The notes: a model not told the origin generated them from the sequence alone. A DNA stretch of 64,000 nt from Calliopsis andreniformis (GCF_051401765.1 NW_027480440.1:1674001-1738000); one strand, 5' to 3'; counted from the first letter of the stretch, positions 1 to 11,600 are shown. Translations and numbers: made by a program.

Positions 1-923
1 ATCCTCAATCCTCAATACTAAGTCCTCAAGCCTCAATCCTCAATATTCAATTGTTAATCCTCAAATCTCAAACGTAATCCTCAACCCTCAGTCCTCAATC
101 CTCAATCCTCAATCGTCAATCCTCAATCGTCAATCCTCACACCTCAACCATCAATCCTCAACCCTTAATCCTCAATCCCCAATCCTCAATTCTCGATTCT
201 CAAGGGAAAAACCTCAATTCTCAGTTTTCAATACTCAATCTTCAATCTTCAATCAGCAGTATTCAATCTTTAATCCTCAATACTCAATCCTCAATCTGCA
301 ATCCTCAATCCTCAATCCTCAGTCCTCAATCCTCAATCCTCAATACTCAGTCCTCAAACCTCAGTCCTCAACCCTCAGCCATCATTCTCAATCCTCAATC
401 CTCAATCCTCAATCCTCAATCCTCAATCCTCAATCCTCAATCCTCATTCTTCAATCCTCAATACCCAATCCTCAATCTTCAATACTCAATCCTCAATCCT
501 CAATTCTCAATCCTCAATCCTCAGTCCTCAGTCCTCAAACCTCAGTCCTCAACCCTCAGCCATCATTCTCAATCCTCAATCCTCAATCCTCAATCCTCAA
601 TCTTCAATCCTCAATACTCAATCTTCAATCCTCAATCCTCAATACTCAATCCTCAACCCTCAACACTCAGTCCTCAATGTTCAATCCTCAATCCTCAATC
701 CACAATCCCCAATCCTCAATCTTCAACCCTCAATCCTCAATCCTCAATCCTCAATCCTCAATCTTCCATCCTCAATACTCAATCCCCAATCCTCAGTCTT
801 CAATCCTCAACCCTCAATCCTCAATTCTCAATCCTCAACCCTCAGTCCTCAGTCCTTAAACCTCAATCCTCAACCCTCAGCCCTCATCCTCAATCCTCAA
901 TCCTCAATCCTCAATCCTCAATC
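1..923 (+). repeat. Left-edge segment: D-type tail followed by F/H-type units
   Basis: The first about 250 bp match the D block that recurs near 1,691, 12,856 and 54,442: ATACTAAG at 15, the CAATTGTTAATCC stretch near 48, and the CAAGGGAAAAACC element near 202. From about 300 to 640 two near-identical stretches each carry a CAGCCATCATTC hexamer slip. An MFNPQ-type open frame starts at 677 and has close relatives at 2,839, 6,148 and 53,344. No gene is seen. The block is cut by the window edge, so the D copy is partial. Confidence 0.75.
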
Positions 924-937
924 TCCAGCCCTCAGTC

Positions 938-1073
938 TTGAACAATCAGGTGACAATCCTCAATCCTCAATAGAATATCCTCAATTCACAGATTTCAATA
1001 CTCAATACTCAATCTGCAATCTTCAGATCTCTATCCACAAACATCAATTCTCATCACTCAACCCTCAACACTC
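938..1073 (+). repeat. Landmark A-i, representative copy (12 copies)
   Basis: Marked by GAACAATCAGGTGAC, then TAGAATATCC, CAATTCACAGATTTC and a tail ending CATCACTCAACCCTCAACAC. TAG positions: 971, 3,133, 6,442, 12,136, 22,480, 27,384, 30,605, 32,841, 53,729, 55,233, 61,075 and 63,863. The degenerate units stay in 7-bp phase with the array, so the block is a patterned version of the satellite, not an insertion. Confidence 0.88.
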
Positions 1074-1867
1074 AGTCCCCAATCCTCAATCTTCAATCCT
1101 CAATCCTCAACACTCAATCCTCAATCCTCAATATTCAATCCTCAATACTCAATCTTCAGTCCTCAATCCTCAATCCTCAACCCTCGATCTTCATTCCTCA
1201 ATCCTCAATCCTCAATCCTCAATCCACATTCTTCAATGCTCAATACCCAATCCTCAATCGTCAATCCTCAATCTTCAATCCTCAATACTCAATTTCTTAT
1301 CCTCAATCCTCAATACTCAATCCTCAATCCCCAATCCTCAATCCTCAGTCCTCAATCCCCAATCATCAATCCTCAATCTTCAATCCTCAATACTTAATCT
1401 TTAATCCTCAGTCCTCAATCCTCAATCTTCAATCCTCAATCCTCAATACCCAATCCTCAATCTTCAATCCTCAGGCCTCAATCCTCAATTCTCAATCCTC
1501 AATCCTCTATCCTCAATCCTCTATCCTCAATCCTCAATCCTCAATCCTCAATCATCAATCCCCAATCCTCAATCCTCTATCGTCAACCCTCAAACCTCTA
1601 CCTTCAATCCTCCACCCTTAATCCTCAATCCTCGACCCTCAATCCTCAATTTTCAATCCTCAATCCTCAATCCTCAATCCTCAATCCTCAATACTAAGTC
1701 CTCAAGCCTCAATCCTCAATATTCAATTGTTAATCCTCAAATCTCAAACGTAATCCTCAACCCTCAGTCCTCAATCCTCAATCCTCAATCGTCAATCCTC
1801 AATCGTCAATCCTCACACCTCAACCATCAATCCTCAACCCTTAATCCTCAATCCCCAATCCTCAATT

Positions 1868-1985
1868 CTCGATTCTCAAGGGAAAAACCTCAATTCTCAG
1901 TTTTCAATACTCAATCTTCAATCTTCAATCTTCAAATCTTTGTTCTCAAACATCAATTCTCAACCCTCAATCCTCAACCCGCTAT
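1868..1985 (+). repeat. D-type A relative (GGGAAAAACC element)
   Basis: Element with CTCGATTCTCAAGGG, AAAAACCTCAATTCTCAG and TTTTCAATACTC, then CAAACATCAATTCTC. Copies near 202, 1,883, 13,045 and 54,627. A second relative, CAAGAGAATATCC with CAACTCTCAG, lies further on in the same blocks near 2,089, 13,245 and 54,832. Alignment of TTTTCAATACTC and CAAACATCAATTCTC with families A and C suggests common descent. Confidence 0.7.
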
Positions 1986-2340
1986 ACTCAATCCTCAATC
2001 CTCAATCTTCAATCCTGAACCTGCAGCACATCAATCCTCCATCCTCAATCCTCAATCCTCAATCCTCAGATCTCAATTCTCAAGAGAATATCCTCAACTC
2101 TCAGTTTTCAATTACTCAGTCCTGAATACTCAATCCTCAATCTTCAATCCTAAATCTTCAATCCGCAGTCTTCAATCCTCAATCCTCAATCCTCAATCCT
2201 CAATCCTCAATCATCAATCCTCAATCCTCAAACATCAATCCACAATCCTCAATCCTCAATACTCAATCCTCAATCCTCAATCCTCAATCCTCAATCTTCA
2301 ATCCCCAATCCTCAATCCTCAATCTTCAAACATCTATCTT

Positions 2341-2819
2341 CAATCCTCAATCCTCAATCTTCAATCATCAATACTCAATCTTCAATCCTCAATCTTCAAT
2401 CCTCAATCCTCAAACCTCAATGTTCAGTCCTCAATGTTCAATCCTCAATACCCAATCCTCAATCTTCAATCCTCAATCCTCAATCCTCCATCCTCAATCC
2501 TCACTCCTCAATCCTCAATCCTCAGTCCTCAATCCTCAATCCTCAACCCTCAGCCATCATCCTCAATCCTCAGTCCTCAATCCTCAATCCTCAATCTTCA
2601 ATCCTCAATACTCAATCTTCAATCCTCAATCCTCAGTCCTCAAACCTCAATTCTGAATCCTCAATCCTGAATCCTCAATCTTCAGCCCTGAGTCCTCAAC
2701 AATCAGTCGTCAATCCTGAATCCTCAATAGAATATCCTCAATTCACAGTATTCAATACTCAATACACAATCTGCAACCTTCAAGCCTCTATCCACAAACA
2801 TCAATTCTCATCACTCAAC
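2341..2819 (+). repeat. F block plus A-ii landmark
   Basis: The F block (two CAATGTTC-type units near 2,420 and 2,434, then CTCCATCC, CTCACTCC and a CAGCCATCATCC slip) runs to about 2,660. It leads into an A-ii landmark with TAG at 2,728. F blocks recur near 7,590, 14,430, 24,270, 29,180, 31,630 and 55,670. Two overlapping 78-codon open frames (2,420 and 2,434) lie in different frames but use the same peptide vocabulary, as the repeat predicts; neither is called as a gene. Confidence 0.8.
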
Positions 2820-2831
2820 CCTCAACACTCA
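2694..2831 (+). repeat. Landmark A-ii, representative copy (13 copies)
   Basis: Marked by CCCTGAGTCCTCAACAATC, CAGTCGTCAATCCTGAATCC, TAGAATATCC, CACAATCTGCAAC and CAAGCCTC. TAG positions: 2,728, 7,908, 14,744, 15,562, 16,227, 17,422, 34,978, 35,843, 37,234, 52,164, 55,980, 59,523 and 62,311. It is usually preceded by the F tail (CTCAATTCTGAATCC) and followed by H units. Confidence 0.88.
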
Positions 2832-3785
2832 GTCCTCAATGTTCAATCCTCAATCCTCAGTCCACAATCCTCAATCGTCAATTTTCAATCTTCAATCCTC
2901 AATACTCATTCATGAATCCTCAATCTTCCATCCTCAATACTCAATCCCCAATCCTCAGTCTTCAATCCTCAACCCTCAATCCTCAATTCTCAATCCTCAA
3001 CCCTCAGTCCTCAGTCCTTAAACCTCAATCCTCAACCCCCAGCCCTCATCCTCAATCCTCAATCCTCAATCCTCAATCCTCAATCTCCAGCCCTCAGTCT
3101 TGAACAATCAGGCGACAATCCTCAATCCTCAATAGAATATCCTCAATTCACAGATTTCAATACTCAATACTCAATCTGCAATCTTCAGATCTCTATCCAC
3201 AAACATCAATTCTCATCACTCAACCCTCAACACTCAGTCCCCAATCCTCAATCTTCAATCCTCAATCCTCAACCCTCAATCCTCAATCCTCAATATTCAA
3301 TCCTCAATACTCAATCTTCAGTCCTCAATCCTCAATCCTCAATCCTCGATCTTCATTCCTCAATCCTCAATCCTCAATCCTCAATCCACATTCTTCAATG
3401 CTCAATACCCAATCCTCAATCGTCAATCCTCAATCTTCAATCCTCAATACTCAATTTCTTATCCTCAATCCTCAATACTCAATCCTCAATCCCCAATCCT
3501 CAATCCTCAGTCCTCAATCCCCAATCATCAATCCTCAATCTTCAATCCTCAATACTCAATCTTTAATCCTCAGTCCTCAATCCTCAATCTTCAATCCTCA
3601 ATCCTCAATACCCAATCCTCAATCTTCAATCCTCAGACCTCAATCCTCAATTCTCAATCCTCAATCTTCAATCCTCAATCCTCAATCCTCAACCCTCAGT
3701 CCTCATCCTTCAATCCTCAATAACCAATCCTCAATCTTCAATCTTCAATCCTCAATCCTCAATTCTCAACCCTCAATCCTCAATC
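2820..3785 (+). repeat. Partial S1 segment, paired with 6,129-7,094
   Basis: Offset 3,309 bp aligns this stretch with 6,129-7,094: the A-i landmark TAG is at 3,133 and 6,442, and the open-frame start of the CAATGCTC unit is at 3,398 and 6,707. It also shares its A-i section with S1 copy 1, but it stops before the D block. Scattered single-base differences distinguish the two copies. The right boundary is judged from where the unit order stops matching and is good to tens of bases. Confidence 0.75.
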
Positions 3786-4483
3786 CTCAGACCTCAAACA
3801 TCAATACTCAACCCTCAGGCCTCGTCCTCAATCCATAACACTCAATCCTCAATCCTCAATCTTCAATCATCAATATTCAATCTTCAATCCTCAATCCGCA
3901 ATCCTCAATCCTCAATCCTCATTCTTCAATCCTCAATACCCAATCCTCAATCTTCTATACTCAATCCTCTATCCTTAATTCTCAAACCTCAATCCTCAGT
4001 CCTCAGCCCTCAAACCTCAATCCTCAACCCTCAGCCATCATCCTCAATCCTCAGTCCTCAATCCTCAATCCTCAATCTTCAATCCTCAATACTCAATCTT
4101 CAATCCTCAATCCTCAGTCATCAAACCTCAATCCTCAACCGTCTGTCCTCGTCCTCAATCCTCAACACTCAATCCTCAATCCTCAATCTTCAATCATCAA
4201 TACTCAATCTTCAATCCTCAATCTTCAATCCTCAATCCTCAATCCTCAATCCTCAATAATCAATCCTCAATCTTCAATCCTCAATACTCAATCCTCAATC
4301 TTCAATCCTCAATCCTCAATCCTCAATTCTCAATCCTCAATCCTCAATCCTCAGACCTCAAACATCAATACTCAACCCTCAGTCCTCGTCCTCAATCCAC
4401 AACCCTTAATCCTCAATCCTCCATCTTCAATCATCAATATTCAATCTTCAATCCTCAATCCTCAATCCTCAATCCTCAATCCT

Positions 4484-4554
4484 CAATCCTCGGACCTCAA
4501 ACATGAATACTCAACCCTCAGTCCTCGTCCTCAATCCACAACCCTCAATCCTCA
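4484..4554 (+). repeat. Landmark B, representative copy (38 copies)
   Basis: Core CGGACCTCAAAC, ATGAATACTC or GTGAATACTC, CAACCCTCAGTCC, then the 6-bp unit TCGTCC and CAATCCACAACCC. CGG positions: 4,491, 5,294, 9,507, 10,289, 10,715, 19,020, 19,802, 20,214, 22,736, 25,984, 26,766, 27,640, 33,920, 35,290, 35,436, 38,573, 38,985, 39,767, 40,172, 41,521, 43,198, 43,610, 44,427, 45,168, 45,950, 46,355, 47,704, 49,381, 49,793, 51,260, 52,909, 55,503, 58,543, 59,116, 60,269, 61,331, 61,904 and 63,057. The 6-bp unit moves the heptamer phase by one base in each copy. Its ATG/GTG begins many + open frames, with no purine-rich ribosome-binding sequence upstream. Confidence 0.88.
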
Positions 4555-5141
4555 ATCCTCAATCTTCAATCATCAATATTCAATCTTCAGTCCTCAATCC
4601 TCAATCCTCAATCCTCAATCCTCAATCATCAATCCTCAATCTTCAATACTCAATCCTCAATCCTCCATCCTCAATCCTCAATCCTCAATCCTCAATAATC
4701 AATCCTCAATCTTCAATCCTCAATAATCAATCTTTAATCCTCAATGCTCAATCCTCAATCCTCAATCCTCAGTCCTCAATCCTCAATCCTCAATCCTCAA
4801 ACCTCAATCCTCAATCCTCAATCACCAATCCTCAATCTACAATCAGCAGTATTCAATCTTTAATCCTCAATCCTCAATCCTCAATCTTCAATCCTCAATC
4901 GTCAATCCTCAATCCTCTGTCCTCAATCCTCAATCCTCAAACCTCAATCCTCAATCATCAATCCCCAATTCTCAATTTTCAACCCTCAATCCTCAATCCT
5001 CAATCTCCAATCCTCAATACTCAACCTTCAATCCTCAATCCTCAATCCTCAACCCTCAGTCCTCATTCTTCAACCCTCAATAACCAATCCTCAATCTTCA
5101 ATCCTCAAACCTCAATCCTCAATTCTCAATCCTCAATCCTC

Positions 5142-5216
5142 AGTCCTCAGACCTCAAACATCAATACTCAACCCTCAGTCCTCGTTCTCAATCCACAACC
5201 CTCAATCCTCAATCCT
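5142..5216 (+). repeat. Landmark B' (CAGACC variant of B), representative
   Basis: As B, but with CAGACC in place of CGGACC and ATCAATACTC instead of ATGAATACTC, so no start codon. The 6-bp slip unit is kept (TCGTTC here, TCGTCC elsewhere). Other copies lie near 3,788, 4,361, 10,149, 19,663, 26,626, 33,265, 38,432, 39,628, 43,058, 45,811, 49,241, 52,765, 56,625, 60,122 and 62,910. B' is usually followed by a B copy within a few hundred bases. Confidence 0.78.
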
Positions 5217-5585
5217 CAATCTTCAATCATCAATATTCAATCTTCAATCCTCAATCCTCAATCCTCAATCCTGAATCCTCAATCCTCAATCCTCGGACCT
5301 CAAACATGAATACTCAACCCTCAGTCCTCGTCCTCAATCCACAACCCTCAATCCTCAATCCTCAATCTTCAATCATCAATATTCGATCTTCAGTCCTCAA
5401 TCCTCAATACTCAATCCTCAATCCTGAATCCTCAATCCTCAATGTTCAATCCGCAATACCCAATCCTCAATCTGCAATCCTCAATCCTCAATCCTCAGTC
5501 CTCAAACCTCAATCCTCAATACTCAGTCCTCAAACCTCAATCCTGAAACCTCAATCCTGAATCCTCAATCTTCAGACCTCAGTCC

Positions 5586-5722
5586 TCAACAATCAGTTGT
5601 CAATTCTCAATCGTCAATAGAATATCATCAATTCATAGCTCTCAATACTCAATACTCAATCTGCAATCTTTAAATCTCTATCCACAAACACCAATTCTCA
5701 TCACTCAGCCCTCAACACTCAG
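5586..5722 (+). repeat. Landmark A-iv, representative copy (10 copies)
   Basis: Marked by CAATCAGTTGTCAATTCTC, TAGAATATCATC and CAAACACCAATTC. TAG positions: 5,618, 34,244, 41,845, 48,028, 50,201, 51,584, 53,233, 56,964, 60,614 and 63,402. Almost all lie right of 34 kb, usually just after a B landmark. A further A copy at 57,664 (CTAGAATATCC) fits none of the four subfamilies well. Confidence 0.85.
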
Positions 5723-6128
5723 TCCCCAATCTTCAATCATCAACCCTCAATCCTCAATCCTCAATCCTCAATCCTCAACCTTCAATCCTCAATACTGAAT
5801 CATCAATCCTCTATCCTCAATCCTCAATCCTCAGTCCTCAACCCTCAATCGTCAGTCTTCAAACCACAATACTCAATCTTCATTCCTCAATCCTCAATCC
5901 TCAATCCTCAATCCTCATTCTTCAATCCTCAATACCCAATCCTCAATCTTCAATACTCAATCCTCAATCCTCAATTCTCAATCCTCAATCCTCAGTCCTC
6001 AGTCCTCAAACCTCAGTCCTCAACCCTCAGCCATCATTCTCAATCCTCAATCCTCAATTCTCAATCCTCAATCTTCAATCCTCAATACTCAATCTTCAAT
6101 CCTCAATCCTCAATACTCAATCCTCAAC

Positions 6129-7094
6129 CCTCAACACTCAGTCCTCAATGTTCAATCCTCAATCCTCAATCCACAATCCCCAATCCTCAATCTTCAACCC
6201 TCAATCCTCAATCCTCAATCCTCAAGCCTCAATCTTCCATCCTCAATACTCAATCCCCAATCCTCAGTCTTCAATCCTCAACCCTCAATCCTCAATTCTC
6301 AATCCTCAACCCACAGTCCTCAGTCCTTAAACCTCAATCCTCAACCCTCAGCCCTCATCCTCAATCCTCAATCCTCAATCCTCAATGCTCAATCTCCAGC
6401 CCTCAGTCTTGAACAATCAGGTGACAATCCTCAATCCTCAATAGAATATCCTCAATTCACAGATTTCAATACTCAATACTCAATCTGCAATCTTCAGATC
6501 TCTATCCACAAACATCAATTCTCATCACTCAACCCTCAACACACAGTCCCCAATCCTCAATCTTCAATCCTCAATCCTCAACACTCAATCCTCAATCCTC
6601 AATATTCAATCCTCAGTACTCAATCTTCAGTACTCAATCCTCAATCCTCAACCCTCGATCTTCATTCCTCAATCCTCAATCCTCAATCCTCAATCCACAT
6701 TCTTCAATGCTCAATACCCAATCCTCAATCGTCAATCCTCAATCTTCAATCCTCAATACTCAATTTCTTATCCTCAATCCTCAATACTCAATCCTCAATC
6801 CCCAATCCTCAATCCTCAGTCCTCAATCCCCAATCATCAATCCTCAATCTTCAATCCTCAATACTCAATCTTTAATCCTCAGTCCTCAATCCTCAATCTT
6901 CAATCCTCAATCCTCAATACCCAATCCTCAATCTTCAATCCTCAGGCCTCAATCCTCAATTCTCAATACTCAATCTTCAATCCTCAATCCTCAATCCTCA
7001 ATCCTCAATCCTCATCCTTCAATCCTCAATACCCAATCCTCAATCTTCAATCCTCAATCCTCAATCCTCAATTCTCAATCCTCAATCCTCAGTC
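6129..7094 (+). repeat. Partial S1 segment, second copy of 2,820-3,785
   Basis: This is the partner of 2,820-3,785 at offset 3,309 bp. The A-i landmark TAG is at 6,442. Near 6,670-7,010 it also matches 12,365-12,650 (offset 5,694). It diverges from its partner near 7,094, where it runs into CAGTCCTCAGTCC units and the partner runs into a B' block. Confidence 0.72.
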
Positions 7095-7724
7095 CTCAGT
7101 CCTTAAACCTCAATCCTCAACCCTCAGCCCTCATTCTCAATCCTCAATCCTCAATCCTCAATCCTTAATCTTCAATCGTCAATCCTCAATCCACAATCCT
7201 CAATCGTCAATTTTCAATCCTCAATCCACAGACATCAATCTTCAATCCTCAATGCTCAATCCTCAATCCTCAATCCTCAGTCCTCAATCCACAATCCTCA
7301 AACCTCAATCCTCAACCGTTTGTCCTCGTCCTCAATCCACAACACTCAATCCTCAATCCTCAATCTTCAATCATCAATCCTCAATCTTCAATCATCAATA
7401 CTCAATCTTCAATCCTCAATCTTCAATCCTCAATCCTCAATCCTCAATCCTCAGTATTCAAAACACAGTCCTCAGTCATTAAACCTCAATCCTCAACCCT
7501 CAGCCCTCATCCTCAATCCTCAATCCTCAATCCTCAATCCTCAATTCTTAATCTTCAATCCTCAATACTCAATCTTCAATCCTCAATCCTCAAACCTCAA
7601 TGTTCAGTCCTCAATGTTCAATCCTCAATACCCAATCCTCAATCTTCAATCCTCAATCCTCAATCCTCCATCCTCAATCCTCACTCCTCAATCCTCAATC
7701 CTCAGTCCTCAATCCTCAATCCTC
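7095..7724 (+). repeat. Linker segment with F block
   Basis: Ordinary heptamer units. A stretch at 7,250-7,480 contains CAACCGTTTGTCC with a hexamer slip and is related to 11,919-12,080. An F block starts near 7,590. Overlapping open frames (7,252, 7,320, 7,600) lie in all three + frames with the same composition. No gene or regulatory element seen. Confidence 0.7.
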
Positions 7725-8018
7725 AACCCTCAGCCATCATCCTCAATCCTCAGTCCTCAATCCTCAATCCTCAATCTTCAATCCTCAATACTCAATCTTC
7801 AATCCTCAATCCTCAGTCATCAAACCTCAATTCTGAATCCTCAATCCTGAATCCTCAATCTTCAGCCCTGAGTCCTCAACAATCAGTCGTCAATCCTGAA
7901 TCCTCAATAGAATATCCTCAATTCACAGTATTCAATACTCAATACACAATCTGCAACATTCAAGCCTCTATTCACAAACATCAATTCTCATCACTCAACC
8001 CTCAACACTCAGTCCTCA

Positions 8019-8200
8019 ATGTTCAATCCTCAATCCTCAATCCACAATCCTCAATCGTCAATTTTCAATCCTCAATCCACAGACATTAACCTTCAATCCT
8101 CAATGCTCAATCCTCAATCCTCAATCCTCAGTCCTCAATCCACAGACATTAATCTTCAATCCTCAATGCTCAATCCTCAATCCTCAATCCTCAGTCCTCA
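8019..8200 (+). repeat. H block (CACAGACATTAA units), representative copy
   Basis: CAATGTTCAATCC, CAATCGTCAATTTTC, then one or two rounds of CCACAGACATTAA or CCACAGACATCAA with CAATGCTCAATCC. Two rounds are seen at 8,019, 15,673, 17,533, 35,089 and 37,345, and one round at 14,855, 16,338, 35,954 and 56,091. The two-round form is a local duplication of about 70 bp inside the block. Confidence 0.75.
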
Positions 8201-8285
8201 ATCCTCAATCCTCAATCCTCAATATTCAAAACACAGCCCTCAACCACCAATCCTCAACACTCAACTATCAATCCTCAATTCTCAA

Positions 8286-8398
8286 TACTCAATAGAGTAT
8301 CCTGAATTCTCATGGTCCAATACTCAATCCACAATTTTCAATATTCAAATCTCAATCCTCAAACATCAATTCTCAACACTCAATCCTCAACACTCAGT
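8286..8398 (+). repeat. Landmark C, representative copy (12 copies)
   Basis: Marked by TAGAGTATCCTGAATTCTC, ATGGTCCAATACTC, CAATATTCAAATC and CAACACTCAGTCCTCTCTC. TAG positions: 8,293, 11,234, 13,507, 15,198, 15,947, 16,681, 17,807, 20,733, 23,255, 28,159, 36,297 and 50,668. The order of units (TAGArTATCC, CAATAC, CAAACATCAATTCTCA, CAACAC) matches family A, so C is a diverged A relative. Eleven of twelve copies carry an ATG (four bases before the CCAATAC) opening a 67-codon frame in two cases cut or altered; this is repeat-derived and is not called as a gene. The GAATTC is a palindrome rare in this array. Confidence 0.85.
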
Positions 8399-8540
8399 CC
8401 TCTCTCTTCAATCCTCCATCCTCAACCCTCAATCCTCAAGCGTCAATCCTCAATCCTCAATCCTCAACCCTCAATCCTCAGTCCTCAAACCTCAATCCCG
8501 AATCCTCAATCCTGAATCCTCAATCTTCAGCCCTCAGTCC

Positions 8541-8675
8541 TCAACAATCAATTGTCAATCCTCAATCATCAATAGAATATCCTCAATTCACAGCTTTCAA
8601 TAATCAATCCCCATTCTTCAATCTTCAAATCTCAATCCGCAAACATCAATTCCCATCACTCAACCCTCAACACTA
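8541..8675 (+). repeat. Landmark A-iii, representative copy (19 copies)
   Basis: Marked by ACAATCAATTGT, CAATCATCAATAG, AATAATCAATCCCCATTC and CAACACTAAG. TAG positions: 8,573, 11,514, 13,787, 16,961, 18,087, 21,013, 23,535, 24,589, 25,050, 28,439, 29,493, 30,885, 31,939, 34,517, 36,577, 42,118, 44,737, 48,301 and 50,948. It is the largest A subfamily. Most copies begin with a perfect dyad, ACAAT-CA-ATTGT; a few have lost it by single changes (for example 13,787 and 48,301). Confidence 0.88.
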
Positions 8676-11600
8676 AGTCCTCAATCGTCAATCCTCAATC
8701 CTCAATCCTCAACCTTCAATCCTCAATACTCAACCTTCAATCCTCAATCCTCAATTCTCAATCCTCAATTCTCAATCCTCAATCGTCAATGCTCAATCCC
8801 CAATCCTCAATCTTCAATCCTCTATCCTCAATCCTCAATCCTCAGTCCTCAATCCTCAATCTTCAATCCTCAAAACTCAATACCCAATCCTCAGTCTTCA
8901 ATCCTCAATCCTCAATCCTCAATTCTCAATCCTCAATCCTCAGTCCTCAGTCCTTAAACCTCAATCCTCAACCCTCAGCCCTCATCCTCAATCCTCAATC
9001 CTCAATCCTCAATCCTCAATCCTCAGTCTTCAATCCTCAATCCTCTATCTTCAATCCACAATCCTCAATACTCAATCCTCAACCCTCAATCCTCAATCCT
9101 CAATCCTCAATCCTCAATCCTCAATCCTCAGTCCTCACTCTTCAATCCTCAATACCCAATCCTCAATCTTCAGTCCTCAAACCTCAATCCTCAACTCTCA
9201 ATCCTCAATCCTCAATGCTCAATCCTCAATCCTCAGTACTCAATCCTCAATCCTCAATCTTCAATCATCAATATTCAATCTTCAGTCCTCAATCCTCAAT
9301 CCTCAATCCTCAATCCTCAATCATCAACCCTCAATCTTCAATACTCAATCCTCAATCCTCAATCCTCAATCCTCAATCCTCAATCCTCAATCATCAATCC
9401 TTAATCTTCAATCCTCAATCCTCAATCCTCAATCTTCAATCATCAATATTCAATCTTCAATCCTCAATCCTCAATCCTCAATCCTCTATCCTCAATCCTC
9501 AATCCTCGGACCTCAAACATGAATACTCAACCCTCAGTCCACGTCCTCAATCCACAGCCCTCAATCCTCAATCCTCAATCTTCAATCATCAATATTCAAC
9601 CTTCAGCCCTCAATCCTCAATACTCAATCCTCAATCCTCAATCTTAAGTCATCAATATTCAATATTCAGTCCTGAATCCTCAATCCTCAATTCTTAATCT
9701 TCAATCCTCAATACTCAATCTTTAATCCTCAATCCTCAATCCTCAATCTTCAATCCTCAATCCCCAATACTCAATCCTCAATCCTCAATCCTCAATCATC
9801 AATCCTCAATCTTCAATACTCAATCCTCAATCCTCAATTCTCAATCCTCAATCCTTAATCCTCAATCATCAATCCTCAATCTTCAATCCTCAATACTCAA
9901 TCTTTAATCCTCAATCCTCAATCCTCAATCTTCAATCTTCAATCCTCAATCCGCAATCCTCAATCCTCAATCCTCAATCCTTTATCCTCAATCCTCAATC
10001 CTCAACTTTCAATCCTCAATACTCAATCTTCAATCCTCAATCCTCAATCCTCAACCCTCAGTCCTCATTCTTCAATCCTCAATACCCAATCCTCAGTCTT
10101 CAATCCTCAATCCTCAATCCTCAATTCTCAATCCTCAATCCTCAATCCTCAGACCTCAAACATCAATACTCAACTCTCAGTCCTCGTCCTCAATCCACAA
10201 CCCTCAATCCTCAATCCTCCATCTTCAATCATCAATATTCAATCTTCAATCCTCAATCCTCAATCCTCAGTCCTCAATCCTCAATCCTCGGACCTCAAAC
10301 AAGAATACTCAACCCTCAGTCCTCGTCCTCAATACACAACCCTCAATCCTCAATCCTCAATCTTCAATCATCAATATTCAATCTTCAGTCCTCAATCCTC
10401 AATCCTCAATCCTCAATCCTCAATCCTCAATCATCAACCCTCAATCTTCAATACTCAATCCTCAATCCTCCATCCTCAATCCTCAATCCTCAATCCTCAA
10501 TCATCAATCCTCAATCTTCAATCCTCAATAATCAATCTTTAATCCTCAATCCGCAATCCTCAATCTTCAATCTTCAATCCTCAATCCGCAATCCTCAATC
10601 CTCAATCCTCAATCCTCAATCCTCAATCCTCAATCCTCAATCTTCAATCCTCAATACTCAATCTTCAATCCTCAATCCTCAATCCTCAATCCTCAATCCT
10701 CAATCCTCAATCCTCGGACCTCAAACGTGAATACTCAACCCTCAGTCCTCGTCCTCAATCCACAACCCTCAATCCTCAATCCTCAATCTTCAATCATCAA
10801 TATTCAATCTTCAGTCCTCAATCCTCAATACTCAGTCCTCAATCCTCAATCCTCAATCCTCAATGTTCTATCCGCAATACCCAATCCTCAAACTGCAATC
10901 CTCAATCCTCAATCCTCAGTCCTCAACCCTCAATCCTCAATCCTCAGCCATCATCCTCAATCCTCAGTCCTCAATCCTCAACCCTCAATCCTCAATCGTC
11001 AATTTTCAATCCTCAATCCACAGACATTAATCTTCAATCCTCAATGCTCAATCCTCAATCCTCAATCCTCAGTCCTCAATCCACAGACATTAATCTTCAA
11101 TCCTCAATGCTCAATCCTCAATCCTCAATCCTCAGTCCTCAATCCTCAATCCTCAATCCTCAATATTCAAAACACAGACCTCAACCACCAATCCTCAACA
11201 CTCAACCATCAATCCCCAATTCTCAATACTCAATAGAGTATCCTGAATTCTCATGGCCCAATACTCAATCCACAATTTTCAATATTCAAATCTCAATCCT
11301 CAAACAACAATTCTCAACACTCAATCCTCAACACTCAGTCCTCTCTCTTTAATCCTCCATCCTCAACCCTCAATCCTCAAGCGTCAATCCTCAATCCTCA
11401 ATCCTCAACCCTCAATCCTCAGTCCTCAAACCTCAATCCCGAATCCTCAATCCTGAATCCTCAATCTTCAGCCCTCAGTCCTCAACAATCAATTGTCAAT
11501 CCTCAATCATCAATAGAATATCCTCAATTCACAGTTTTCAATAATCAATCCCCATTCTTCAATCTTCAAATCTCAATCCACAAACATCATTTCCCATCAC

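Larger units (their letters stand above)
924..2340 (+). repeat. S1 block, copy 1 (A-i landmark, CTCTATCC run, D block)
   Basis: It starts with CTCCAGCCCTCAGTCTTGAAC, continues through an A-i landmark (TAG at 971), a run of CTCTATCC units near 1,500-1,590, and a D block (ATACTAAG at 1,691). The same order recurs at 12,089 (offset 11,165) and 53,682 (offset 52,758, becoming 52,751 by the D block, so one heptamer differs). This copy has two single-base insertions relative to copy 2, near 2,029 (GCAGCACATC against GCAGCCATC) and near 2,111 (CAATTACTC against CAATACTC). They cut the open frame starting at 1,940 to 61 codons, against 134 in copy 2. Confidence 0.85.
3786..6128 (+). repeat. B/B'-rich segment with one A-iv landmark
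   Basis: It contains B landmarks at 4,491 and 5,294, B' versions (CAGACCTCAAACATC) near 3,788, 4,361 and 5,149, and one A-iv landmark (TAG 5,618). The 803-bp spacing of the two B copies equals 5 modulo 7, as expected if two 6-bp units lie between equivalent points. An open frame of 268 codons (4,503-5,309) spans the two B copies and is made only of heptad vocabulary. Nothing in it distinguishes coding from repeat. Confidence 0.75.

Noticed and set aside
938..1073. Family A as a transposable element or insertion sequence
   Set aside because: It has no terminal inverted repeats, no target-site duplication and no coding capacity, and it stays in 7-bp phase with the surrounding array.
8303..8308. 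GAATTC in landmark C as a functional site
   Set aside because: It is a by-product of TGAATTC next to the heptamer phase, is lost in the 50,668 copy, and has no other sign of selection.
8312..8515. The 67-codon frame starting at the ATG of landmark C, repeated about eleven times, as a conserved small gene
   Set aside because: Copies follow the duplication of the surrounding DNA, the 50,687 copy is stopped early, and the same stretch is open in another frame (8,019-8,603). Conservation reflects copying.
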